Origin: Lachnospiraceae bacterium
GTDB lineage: Bacteria; Bacillota; Clostridia; Lachnospirales; Lachnospiraceae
DNA length: 64,000 nt
NCBI GenBank assembly: GCA_017621075.1
Contig: JAGATV010000045.1
Coordinates: 1-64,000, forward strand
Direction of reading: 5' to 3'
Shown: positions 36,893 to 45,006 of the stretch, piece after piece
Numbering within the stretch: position 1 is the first letter of the stretch
Layout: each line of letters begins with the position of its first letter
The notes under the pieces: generated by a model
What the model was told of the DNA's origin: nothing
The model's database searches: none
Seen by the model: the letters and a program-made list of their open reading frames with translations, nothing else
Translations under genes and position numbers: made by a program

Positions 36893-37297
36893 ATGAAAAA
36901 GGAAATGAACAACAAAGGTTTTTCACTTGTCGAGTTAATCATCGTAATCGCAATCATGGCAGTGCTGATCGGTATCCTGGCTCCTCAGTATCTGAAGTAT
37001 GTAAACAACTCCAAGGTATCTACTGATATCACCAATGCACAGGAACTGGCTACCGCATTTAACGTAGCACTGGCAGACGGCGTAGCTCTTTCATCTACCT
37101 ACACCGGTAACGGAAATGCTTCAGTGAATGTTTCCGGAGTGAATGTTCAGATGTGGCCTGTTCCCAAGCTGCATGCAAGTGATTCATGGACTGTTACCAT
37201 CACTAAAAATGGTGTAAGCGAGATCACACTGGGTGGTACTCATATTTATCCTAATCCTGAGAAATCTGGCGGATATTATCAGGCTAACCATCAGTAA
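36893..37297 (+). CDS. pilA: Type IV prepilin, likely major pilin
   Basis: 134 residues. Signal peptide KKEMNNKG, then FSLVELIIVIAIMAVLIGILAP with Glu at +5, followed by a compact head ending GGYYQANHQ. It contains no cysteines, as in many Gram-positive pilins. A strong ribosome binding site (AAAAGGAGAGAG) and 61 nt of AT-rich leader suggest it is the most highly translated gene of the locus. It is a paralogue of the preceding prepilin and lies just before the gene for the peptidase that processes it. Confidence 0.91.
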   Translation: MKKEMNNKGFSLVELIIVIAIMAVLIGILAPQYLKYVNNSKVSTDITNAQELATAFNVALADGVALSSTYTGNGNASVNVSGVNVQMWPVPKLHASDSWTVTITKNGVSEITLGGTHIYPNPEKSGGYYQANHQ

Positions 37298-37322
37298 TCC
37301 GTTATTTTGAAAGGAACTTCCT

Positions 37323-38096
37323 ATGAATAATTTCCCTACACTGCTGAGTTTTACGTTATATATCATTGTATTTCTGTACGGAATCGTCATTGGCAGCTTT
37401 TTAAATGTTGTGATATGCAGGGTTCCCAGAAAAGAAAGCCTTGTGAAGGTCCGCTCTCATTGTGAGGCCTGTGGCTATCAGTTACAGTGGTATGATTTGA
37501 TACCGTTATTCAGTTACCTATTCCTGGGAGGTAAATGTCGTAAGTGTAGAGCAGTTATTTCCATTCAGCACCCTCTGATAGAGGGGCTGAATGGGTTGCT
37601 GTATCTGGTGATCTTCTGGAAGATGGGATTTTGCCCGGAAACCGTGTTGTTTTGCCTCCTTGCCAGCGCACTTCTGGCATTGAGCGTGATTGATTTCAGA
37701 ACTTATGAGATCCCGGTGGGATTTCAGTATTTTATCGGGGCGCTGGGAGTGATCCGGGTGGCCTGTGACTATCGGAACTGGCTCAATTATCTGATCGGGG
37801 CAGTCTGTGTAAGTTTGTTTTTGGCTGTGATTTATTATGTCAGCGGTGGAAGAGCCGTTGGCGGCGGTGATGTAAAATTGATGGCGGTGTGCGGTCTGAT
37901 GCTGGGTTGGCAGAAGATCCTCCTTGCTTTTGTCGCGGGATGCGCTTTGGGCTCCGTCATCCATCTGCTTCGTATGAAGCTGTCCGGTAAGGATCATGTC
38001 CTTGCCCTGGGCCCATATCTTTCGGCCGGTGTTATGCTGGCTGCATTGTGGGGAGATGAATTGATTGCCTGGTATTTACAATTTATCGGGCTATGA
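37323..38096 (+). CDS. pilD: Prepilin peptidase / N-methyltransferase
   Basis: A membrane aspartyl protease that cleaves class III signal peptides of the pilins in this locus and methylates the new N-terminus. 257 residues. The first helix ends in GSFLNVVICRVP, and the N-methylation domain has the zinc cysteines Cys47, Cys50, Cys72 and Cys75 (CEACG and CRKCR). The two catalytic aspartates are Asp124 in SVIDFRTYEIP and Asp183 in GGGDVKLM. Seven or eight membrane helices are predicted by eye. AAAGGAAC is present upstream. Confidence 0.95.
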   Translation: MNNFPTLLSFTLYIIVFLYGIVIGSFLNVVICRVPRKESLVKVRSHCEACGYQLQWYDLIPLFSYLFLGGKCRKCRAVISIQHPLIEGLNGLLYLVIFWKMGFCPETVLFCLLASALLALSVIDFRTYEIPVGFQYFIGALGVIRVACDYRNWLNYLIGAVCVSLFLAVIYYVSGGRAVGGGDVKLMAVCGLMLGWQKILLAFVAGCALGSVIHLLRMKLSGKDHVLALGPYLSAGVMLAALWGDELIAWYLQFIGL

Positions 38097-38156
38097 TATC
38101 AGATTTGAAACAATATAAGTACTCCTTAGCAAGGAGAGGAACAGAGAGGATGCTTT

Positions 38157-39818
38157 ATGGCTAGAATACTTAGCGTAGAGATTGGCAATTCAATCACTAG
38201 AATCAGTGAATTAGATTTTCGGGTGAAGAATCCGAAGGTATATAAGTATTTTTGTATTCCTACTCCGCAGGGAGTTTTGGAAGATGGTTTCGTGCGTGAA
38301 AATGTGGATTTTGCACCCACATTAAAGCGCACATTAAGTGAAAATAAGATCAAGACAAAACAAGTGGTGTTTACGGTTACCTCCAGCAAGATTGTGACCA
38401 GAGAGGTTTCCATTCCTGCGATCAAGATGAATCAGGTGGGCAGTTATATCAGAGCAAATGCCAATGACTACTTCCCCATTGATCTGTCTGCTTATGAGAT
38501 CGCACATGTGGTACTGGGAGTGGAAAAGGGAGACGACGGTAAGGATAAATATCGTGTCATGGTCATGGCTGCAGGAAAGGATCTGATCGCAGGGTATACC
38601 AAGCTGGCCAATAACTGTGGGCTGCGTCTGATGAACCTGGATTATTCCGGAAACAGCATTTATCAGATAATGAAGAACGAGTGCGGGGACAAAGCAAAGC
38701 TGGTGGTTAAGGTGGAGGATGGTTCCACCATCGCTTCCGTGATCGCCAACCGCAGCATGATGTTGCAGAGAAATATCAACTACGGATTTGAGAGAGCCCT
38801 TCAGGCTTATATGGATATAGCAGATTCGTATACCATGACCCAGACGGAAGCCTTTGAAGCAATGTGCAAGAAGTGCTATATCAAGGCTGTTTTAAGTGAC
38901 AGAACCAAGGAAGTGGAGCGGGATGAGGTCTATAATGAAACGGAGATCGAGGCTGAGAACCGCAAGAAGATTACTGCTACCTTCGGACAGCTGCTCAGCA
39001 ATCTGGGCCGTGTCATTGAACTCTACAATTCCAAGGGACCGGATCTGCCGATCAGTGAAGTAGTCCTGGTGGGTATGGGTTCCGAGATCGTGGGGTTGAC
39101 CAAATTGCTCACCAATGAGTTGGGAGTTCCCACCAAGACCGTTAAGAATTTTGGCAGTGTTTCTACGTTCCAGACTTTGGATGCAGAGAGCATGGGAAAA
39201 TATGTCGGCGTGTTGGGCGCTGCTTTGGACCCTGTCAATCTGCTCAGTGAGGAAAGTAAAAAGAAGAGTGGCAGAAATGTTAATTATGGTCTGTTTACCA
39301 CTCTGGTGCTGGTAGCCTTTGTGATCGCTGTGATCGCCATGCTGGCGATGGCCTTGGTTCCTTATTATACTGCCAAGGAAGTGGAAACTGCTTTGAAGCA
39401 GAAGGAACAGACTTACCAGGAAGCGGAAGTGGTACATAACCAGTACCTGGCCATGAGCGATTTTTATAATGAAATGAAGAGCAAGTACAAGATGACGGAG
39501 CACTCCAACGATGAGTTGGTTGCTTTCCTGACGGAGATGGAAGAGAAACTTCCTGCCGATATCAAAGTGACAGAGTTTACTTCCGATTCCGAAAAGGCGG
39601 TTTTCACGATCCAGGTCAAAGAACTGGAAGAGGCTGCAAAGATCTTCCAGATCCTGCGTGGCTTCGAGAGCCTGATGGATGTGACTGTGTCTGAGGCTTC
39701 CGAGAAAGAGGAGGCGGCAGCCGAGGAAGGGGCAGAGGCAGAGAAGTGGCTTCAGTTTGGTGTGGAGTGTTATTATTATCCTATCGCAACAGGCGAAAAT
39801 GCAGAGGCAGTGGAATAG
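38157..39818 (+). CDS. PilM-PilN fusion protein
   Basis: 553 residues joining two proteins that are usually separate. Residues 1-365 are an actin-like PilM (SVEIGNSITRISELD, VTSSKIVTREVSIPAIK, EVVLVGMGSEIVGLTKLL, GVLGAALDPVNLL). A single membrane helix at about 377-403 is followed by a coiled-coil and a ferredoxin-like domain (LVAFLTEMEEKLPADIKVTEF, FQILRGFESLMDVTVSEA), which is PilN. In other bacteria PilM binds the short cytoplasmic tail of PilN; here the link is covalent. It ends 9 nt before a PilO-like gene. Together they form the PilMNO alignment complex that couples cytoplasmic motor and envelope. GAGAGGAT is the ribosome binding site. Confidence 0.88.
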   Translation: MARILSVEIGNSITRISELDFRVKNPKVYKYFCIPTPQGVLEDGFVRENVDFAPTLKRTLSENKIKTKQVVFTVTSSKIVTREVSIPAIKMNQVGSYIRANANDYFPIDLSAYEIAHVVLGVEKGDDGKDKYRVMVMAAGKDLIAGYTKLANNCGLRLMNLDYSGNSIYQIMKNECGDKAKLVVKVEDGSTIASVIANRSMMLQRNINYGFERALQAYMDIADSYTMTQTEAFEAMCKKCYIKAVLSDRTKEVERDEVYNETEIEAENRKKITATFGQLLSNLGRVIELYNSKGPDLPISEVVLVGMGSEIVGLTKLLTNELGVPTKTVKNFGSVSTFQTLDAESMGKYVGVLGAALDPVNLLSEESKKKSGRNVNYGLFTTLVLVAFVIAVIAMLAMALVPYYTAKEVETALKQKEQTYQEAEVVHNQYLAMSDFYNEMKSKYKMTEHSNDELVAFLTEMEEKLPADIKVTEFTSDSEKAVFTIQVKELEEAAKIFQILRGFESLMDVTVSEASEKEEAAAEEGAEAEKWLQFGVECYYYPIATGENAEAVE

Positions 39819-39827
39819 GAGGAAAGT

Positions 39828-40508
39828 ATGAAGAACAAAGCACAGACAGCATTTTTTTCCACCTTGGTTTTGTGTGTGGTGATTTTAGTGGTGATATATA
39901 TGTATGTATTCCAACCTTATGCGGAGAAGACTCAGATGCTGGTAAATTCCAATATGCAGTTGGCCAGCAGGGTTGCGGAACTGGAGGCCTTTTATGCCCA
40001 GATGCCTCAGTATAAGGAACAGATGACGGCAATGCAGACAGAGATCCAGGATACCCTGGCAGCTTTCCCCGCAGATGTAAAAGAAGAAGACGCCATTTAT
40101 CTGGCTTTGCGGTCCTGGGAAGAGGGTATTTTGGTGGGATATCGTTCCATTAGTATCGGTGAGCGGGAAGAGCTGGCAAGAGTGGGTGCTGATATCGTAC
40201 AGGGATCCGGCATGGAGGAATTCCCCGGACAGGATCTGGTATTCAACAAACGACTGGTTACTTACAGTAATATCACTACCTATCAGAATCTGAAAGACCT
40301 GATCACCTGTATCAATGACAATCAGGAAGAGGTGGCCATTACCAATGTGGCTTATGCACTGAATGATGAGGATATGTTATTGGAAGGTACCATTGATGTG
40401 ACCTTTTATATGGTGGACGGCACCGGAAAGGAATACATCCCCAGAGAGTTTAAGGATTATGAGACCGGTCTGAGCAATCTGTTTGCAAGCTCTGAAGAGA
40501 TGGAATAA
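39828..40508 (+). CDS. pilO: PilO-like pilus assembly protein
   Basis: 226 residues. A short cytoplasmic end, one membrane helix (about 10-30), then a coiled-coil (MLVNSNMQLASRVAELEAFY) and a ferredoxin-like domain (KRLVTYSNITTYQNLKDLI, AITNVAYALND), the PilO layout. It partners PilN, here the second half of the preceding gene. The sequence is divergent, so the call leans on architecture and position. GGAGGAAAG precedes the ATG, and 15 nt separate it from the first minor prepilin gene. Confidence 0.8.
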   Translation: MKNKAQTAFFSTLVLCVVILVVIYMYVFQPYAEKTQMLVNSNMQLASRVAELEAFYAQMPQYKEQMTAMQTEIQDTLAAFPADVKEEDAIYLALRSWEEGILVGYRSISIGEREELARVGADIVQGSGMEEFPGQDLVFNKRLVTYSNITTYQNLKDLITCINDNQEEVAITNVAYALNDEDMLLEGTIDVTFYMVDGTGKEYIPREFKDYETGLSNLFASSEEME

Positions 40509-40523
40509 AGAAAGTGGTATGGT

Positions 40524-41693
40524 ATGAGAAAAGCAACAAAAGGAAGATGTAAAAAACTGAATAACAAGGGCCTTAGCCTGGTTGAAGTTTTGGCTGCAAT
40601 GCTGATCTTGTCAGTGGTGTCTATCGTATTCCTGCGGAGCTTTTCTTATTCCATGCAGGTAAACCAGAAAGCAAAGAGAAGCCAGGATGAGCTCCATCTT
40701 GCCCAGAGTCTTATGGAAGGCATCAAGGCTTACGATAAGGCGACTTTGGATACAGAGTTTGCCAGTGGCGGCACTTCTTTCAAACTGTACCCTTTATCCG
40801 GTAGCGAAACAACGAGTTCCACCTCAAATGGAGAAGGAAGGACTTATACTCTGAACGGCGTTACCGTTGAGGGGGAATCCTATGATGTCAAGATCGAGAT
40901 GACTCCCACTACGAAGACGGCCCAACTGGTGAAGGCGCCGGGGGTCAACAAATATACGGATGCATTCTTCAAACAAGAGGTGGATGAGCAGAGCGGCATC
41001 CTTCCTGCAGTATCCTCTCTTTTGAGTGCACAGGGACATGTGGGATCTGCCACTCCGGACGCTGACGATGTGAAGATCACCAAAAGGGAGATAGAGGTAA
41101 CCATAGATACTGATGGAAATGTGACCGTAACATCAACTTACTCTTTTACAGCATCCGATTTTGAGATCACCAAAGCTGACGGTACCAAACCGAAAGTTAC
41201 GGTTTCCGGTTCCCTGACGGAGTCTTACAATTGTAATGATATGAGTACCGCAGTCGCCGGAGCAGACTTAAAGGGACTTTATCTGTACTATTATCCTGCA
41301 TATAAAGATACCGGAAACGGCTTGATTGATTGTGAGGAAGATGATATAATTATCAATAATGATTGTACGTCCCTTGAAAATGTCCATATTATAAAGCAGA
41401 AGAGCAGTATTTTAGGACCTGCATATTTGAGTAGCGGAGAATCTACCTATTCGGTAGAAGTAGACGTAACTACAGGTTCTCCACTTAAGCTGTACCACAA
41501 TCTGGGCAAGAGGCTGACCAGCGAAGATGCTTGCTCCTATACGATTTCAGGAACCGATGTCACGGATATGGGTGCACCCTGGGCCGAGGAGGCTACGGTT
41601 ACCGTGTTGCTGTATGATGTGGATATCCAGATCATGCAGAGTGGCAGTAGTGAGGTGGAGTATGAGTTAAAGGGTTCCACCAATGTAAAATAG
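40524..41693 (+). CDS. Minor prepilin, PilV/GspI-like with large head
   Basis: 389 residues. Basic leader ending KKLNNKG (cleavage after Gly16), then LSLVEVLAAMLILSVVSIVFLR with Glu at +5. The mature protein has a head of about 350 residues, rich in Thr, Ser and beta-strand patterns, with no domain that I recognise. It is much longer than a major pilin, which suits a minor pilin at the tip or a priming complex. It is the first of four minor prepilin genes, spaced closely: I-like, K-like, H-like, J-like. Confidence 0.83.
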   Translation: MRKATKGRCKKLNNKGLSLVEVLAAMLILSVVSIVFLRSFSYSMQVNQKAKRSQDELHLAQSLMEGIKAYDKATLDTEFASGGTSFKLYPLSGSETTSSTSNGEGRTYTLNGVTVEGESYDVKIEMTPTTKTAQLVKAPGVNKYTDAFFKQEVDEQSGILPAVSSLLSAQGHVGSATPDADDVKITKREIEVTIDTDGNVTVTSTYSFTASDFEITKADGTKPKVTVSGSLTESYNCNDMSTAVAGADLKGLYLYYYPAYKDTGNGLIDCEEDDIIINNDCTSLENVHIIKQKSSILGPAYLSSGESTYSVEVDVTTGSPLKLYHNLGKRLTSEDACSYTISGTDVTDMGAPWAEEATVTVLLYDVDIQIMQSGSSEVEYELKGSTNVK

Positions 41694-41720
41694 CAAGGCA
41701 TGCAGGCAAGAGGGAAGAGT

Positions 41721-42425
41721 ATGGCAGGCAGACGTATTTTTGGGAAAAAATTGAATAATTCCGGCGCGGCACTTGTCACGGTGATCGTTGTCATTGCCTT
41801 TATCAGTATCCTGGTGACGGTGGTCCTTTATATGGCAGGTATGAACTATTTCATGAAATCCACCGATAAAAGGATCAAAAACAGCTTTTATGATGCTGAG
41901 ACGGGCATGGAACGGATCCGGGCAGAACTGATGGTGGAGGCCAAGAAAGCATACCAGCCCGCATATCAGGAGACTGTCAAGGAATTTTTAGCAGGTGACG
42001 GAGCTGCCAGGGAGGCTCTTTACAATGAGACCTTTGTAGAGACGCTGAAGGATAATTTCAATACCTATATTACGGCAAGCGGATCTTTGGAAGCATATCT
42101 GCAGGGAATTGCAGGGACGGAGTATGCGGGAGGTCTTACTGTGAACAGTACCGCATTGGAACTGCACAAGGCAGAAGGCTATGTAGTAATAAAGAATGTA
42201 AAACTTGAGTATACCAAAGACGGTTATACCACGGTCATAGAGACAGATTTTTTGGTGAAGGCGCCGGATATGGATTGGCAGACAGAAACAACGAGTACTG
42301 CGTGGGATGCCAGCGATACAAATGCTGACGCCTCAATAGCGGCTCAGCTACAGACAAAAGCGCTGGAACGCAAAGAATTTGAAATGTCTGATTGTGTGAT
42401 CTATTATAACTGGAAGAAAGAATAG
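41721..42425 (+). CDS. Minor prepilin, PilX/GspK-like (no Glu5)
   Basis: 234 residues. Leader MAGRRIFGKKLNNSG, then AALVTVIVVIAFISILVTVVLY, a type III signal with Thr instead of Glu at +5. The lack of Glu5 and the AALVTVIVV start are features of PilX and of GspK, which caps the pseudopilus tip. The soluble head has a helical repeat region (YQETVKEFLAGDGAAREAL). I start at ATG 41721, which gives a leader like its neighbours' and has AGGGA upstream; ATG 41700 is an alternative that adds 7 residues. Confidence 0.78.
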   Translation: MAGRRIFGKKLNNSGAALVTVIVVIAFISILVTVVLYMAGMNYFMKSTDKRIKNSFYDAETGMERIRAELMVEAKKAYQPAYQETVKEFLAGDGAAREALYNETFVETLKDNFNTYITASGSLEAYLQGIAGTEYAGGLTVNSTALELHKAEGYVVIKNVKLEYTKDGYTTVIETDFLVKAPDMDWQTETTSTAWDASDTNADASIAAQLQTKALERKEFEMSDCVIYYNWKKE

Positions 42426-42436
42426 GGGTGGCGTGT

Positions 42437-42940
42437 ATGAAGCTTGATAACAGAGGCTTATCCCTGGTGGAACTGGTAATTGTCATTACAATCCTGGTTG
42501 TAGTGGGTGGCTTGATGACTATGGGAATCAGTGCGGCATTCAGCAAACCTGCGGATGAGTGTGCCAAGAAAATAGAGACGGCACTGAACAATGCCCGTGT
42601 TACGACCATGGGCAAGCAGAGTATTGTGTTGGAACTTTATCAAAAAGATGATTATGTATATCTGAAGGAGACGATTACGGATGCAGACGGCAGTTCCTCA
42701 CAGAAGGATTTGAGGATTGGTGCCAAGTATGTGACCGTAGAATATAAATTGTCCGGTGACACGGTTTATAATCCATTGGGGGATGCCTCCAATCCGCTGA
42801 CTTTGAGTTTTAAGCGGACCACAGGCGGTTTTAACTCTCTCCCGGGCGGCGGGTATTGTGATGAGATCAAGATAAGTAAGGGTTCCAAAGTGCGTTTGGT
42901 AAAATTAGCCTACCTTACAGGCAAAGTAACTGTTGAATAG
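42437..42940 (+). CDS. Minor prepilin, GspH-like
   Basis: 167 residues. Short leader MKLDNRG, then LSLVELVIVITILVVVGGLMTM with Glu at +5, then a GspH-type head of about 130 residues (ALNNARVTTMGKQSIVLELYQ, ending LVKLAYLTGKVTVE). The ATG at 42437 has GGGGTGG about 6 nt upstream; an in-frame GTG at 42428 is part of that site. It is the third of four minor prepilin genes. Confidence 0.85.
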   Translation: MKLDNRGLSLVELVIVITILVVVGGLMTMGISAAFSKPADECAKKIETALNNARVTTMGKQSIVLELYQKDDYVYLKETITDADGSSSQKDLRIGAKYVTVEYKLSGDTVYNPLGDASNPLTLSFKRTTGGFNSLPGGGYCDEIKISKGSKVRLVKLAYLTGKVTVE

Positions 42941-42958
42941 CAAAGAGGAGGAAGAAAA

Positions 42959-44917
42959 ATGAAATTTCTCAGAAAGAAGCTGTTTAAACTTGGCAACAAG
43001 GGTATGTCCATGGTTGAGCTTCTCTGCGGCATTACGATCCTGAGTATCATTGGCACTTCTATCAGCGGCGTGCTGGTGGTCAGTGCAGATGGTTACAACA
43101 GAGGCAGTGCCGAAGCAAGTGTGCAGCAGGAAGCGCAGCTTGTGGCAAATCAGGTCAGCGACCTTTTGATCGATGCCACGGCGGATGTGACTTATGCATC
43201 AAATGTCCTGAAGGTAAAACAGGGAGATAAAGGCTATCAGGTAACTTATGATGCAACAGCCCAGACCCTGACCTATCAGGAATTCAGTGTGGATGCTGCC
43301 GATAATTGGACTTCATCTTCCGATGCACAGTTGATGGCAGACGGATTGCAGTCGTTTTCGGTGGATGTGTCAGATTTCGCTACAAACGGATATGCCCGTC
43401 TGGAGATGCAGTTTAAGAATGCGTCCCAGGAATATCCTACAAGTTTCACCATTACAGCCCGCAACAAGGAAGCAAAGGATGCTACAGCAGTAGTAGCGGC
43501 AATTTTCCTGCCTTCAGAAATTATTTTGGAACCTGATGAATCCTATAATTTTGCATCTATTGTAAGTACCAGCGGGCTTTCCAATACCAACTTGAATTGG
43601 AGCGTTACCGGTAATAATAGCGCAAGTACCACTGTTATCAGCGGCAGTCTTCACATCGGAACTGATGAGACTGCCAATATGGTCCGCTTAAAAGTGGAAT
43701 CCCAGCAGCTGGATGGCGGTGGAAATCCTCTGGCCCAGAAGACGGTAAATGTCTACATCAGAAGAGTTACTACGCTAGATGTGAATGGTGTCCTTGAGAG
43801 CGGTGTGGCTTACAAGGCCGGAGCAGTTTATCGGCTTTCTGCAAGTATAGGCGGTACCAATTTGGCACAGGCGCTGGGTACTGATTATGATTTGAATTAT
43901 GTAACTCCTTACCAGGCCACATGGACGGTTTCTGATTCCACAGTGGGCCACATTGAGGTTGATGCAATAGACAGCACTAAGGCAAAGCTGGTTTTGGACC
44001 AGGATATGGCAGACGGCACTACTCTTACTGTGAGAGCAAAAGCAAAACATCCGGACGGAACCAATAAGACAGGTACAGACTATGGTGATGTTTATGATGA
44101 TTGGCAGTTGGTAAAGACCACTCCTTATATTACCACCGGCAGCGGCTGGCTGCGTCAGACCAACCAGGAACAGGCAGCTGTAGATGGCAATGTCCACGCT
44201 TTGAAGGCGTCTCTGCCCGGCGAAGGCAAGAAACATGTATTTAAGGTGCGTTACAGAGAGTATCCCAGCGGTACCTGGACAGAATGGAAATCCAATCAGT
44301 ACGGTGATGCAGATGACAGTATGAGCATCAACCTTCGTCCTTTGTTTACCAGTGTCATGGATTACGATAAGGACTATGAGGTGCAGATCAAGCTGGTCAT
44401 TCAGGATAATACCGGTACGGAAATCTGGCCTACGGCAGGTATTCCCGAAGAGTCTTATATGATCAGTGAAGTGGTAAAGAGAGTTCAGTTGACCTTTGAC
44501 AGTTCCCTTTTGGGACTGAATGCTGCTCTTTCCAATGACGAAAGCTCCGCACCGGATATTGCTTTCTCAAGAGACAATCAGTCAGGCGATATCTTAAGCA
44601 TTCATGAGGTAATCGGTATTGATACCAACGGTACTTCCATCGATAATGCTTACAAGTTCGAACTGGAGAAGAAGCAGGCAGACGGAACCTGGGGAGCAGT
44701 GGCAGGACAGACAGAGATCAGTTCAAATCAGGGTAAATTGAGACTTACCTTCCGCCATAACGATTTTGAAGGAAACTACCGTGTGAAGGTATCCATCAAA
44801 GACATGAATATATATGAGATGAATGGTAACAACATTGTACAGACGGGTGTTGAGGATTATGTGCTGTATGATGAAGCTACCGGAGAAGGAATCTTCTACT
44901 TCAATGCAGTTAAATAA
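42959..44917 (+). CDS. Very large minor prepilin with Ig-like modules, putative tip protein
   Basis: 652 residues. Leader MKFLRKKLFKLGNKG, then MSMVELLCGITILSIIGTSISG with Glu at +5 and a PilW/GspJ-like head to about 185. From about 190 to 275 (LEPDESYNF, NLNWSVTGNNSAST, VNVYIRRVTTLDVNG) and about 275-385 there are bacterial Ig-like (Big-type) units. Around 390-510 a fibronectin-III-like unit is likely (KHVFKVRYREYPSGTWTEW). No LPXTG. The size and modules suggest a tip adhesin carried on a pilin base. AGAGGAGGAAG precedes the ATG, and a terminator 15 nt after the stop codon closes the operon. Confidence 0.82.
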   Translation: MKFLRKKLFKLGNKGMSMVELLCGITILSIIGTSISGVLVVSADGYNRGSAEASVQQEAQLVANQVSDLLIDATADVTYASNVLKVKQGDKGYQVTYDATAQTLTYQEFSVDAADNWTSSSDAQLMADGLQSFSVDVSDFATNGYARLEMQFKNASQEYPTSFTITARNKEAKDATAVVAAIFLPSEIILEPDESYNFASIVSTSGLSNTNLNWSVTGNNSASTTVISGSLHIGTDETANMVRLKVESQQLDGGGNPLAQKTVNVYIRRVTTLDVNGVLESGVAYKAGAVYRLSASIGGTNLAQALGTDYDLNYVTPYQATWTVSDSTVGHIEVDAIDSTKAKLVLDQDMADGTTLTVRAKAKHPDGTNKTGTDYGDVYDDWQLVKTTPYITTGSGWLRQTNQEQAAVDGNVHALKASLPGEGKKHVFKVRYREYPSGTWTEWKSNQYGDADDSMSINLRPLFTSVMDYDKDYEVQIKLVIQDNTGTEIWPTAGIPEESYMISEVVKRVQLTFDSSLLGLNAALSNDESSAPDIAFSRDNQSGDILSIHEVIGIDTNGTSIDNAYKFELEKKQADGTWGAVAGQTEISSNQGKLRLTFRHNDFEGNYRVKVSIKDMNIYEMNGNNIVQTGVEDYVLYDEATGEGIFYFNAVK

Positions 44918-44931
44918 ATATCAGTGATCAT

Positions 44932-44965
44932 AAAAGCCCCGGCACCGAATGGTGCCGGGGCTTTT
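44932..44965. terminator. Strong bidirectional terminator between the pilus operon and the dynamin gene
   Basis: A perfect 15-bp stem (44932-44946 with 44951-44965) with GAAT loop, A-run before and T-run after, so it can work in both directions between convergent genes. Confidence 0.94.
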
Positions 44966-45006
44966 GAGGTTTTATCTTTTTGCAGATCTGATTCTTTCGC
45001 CTTTTC

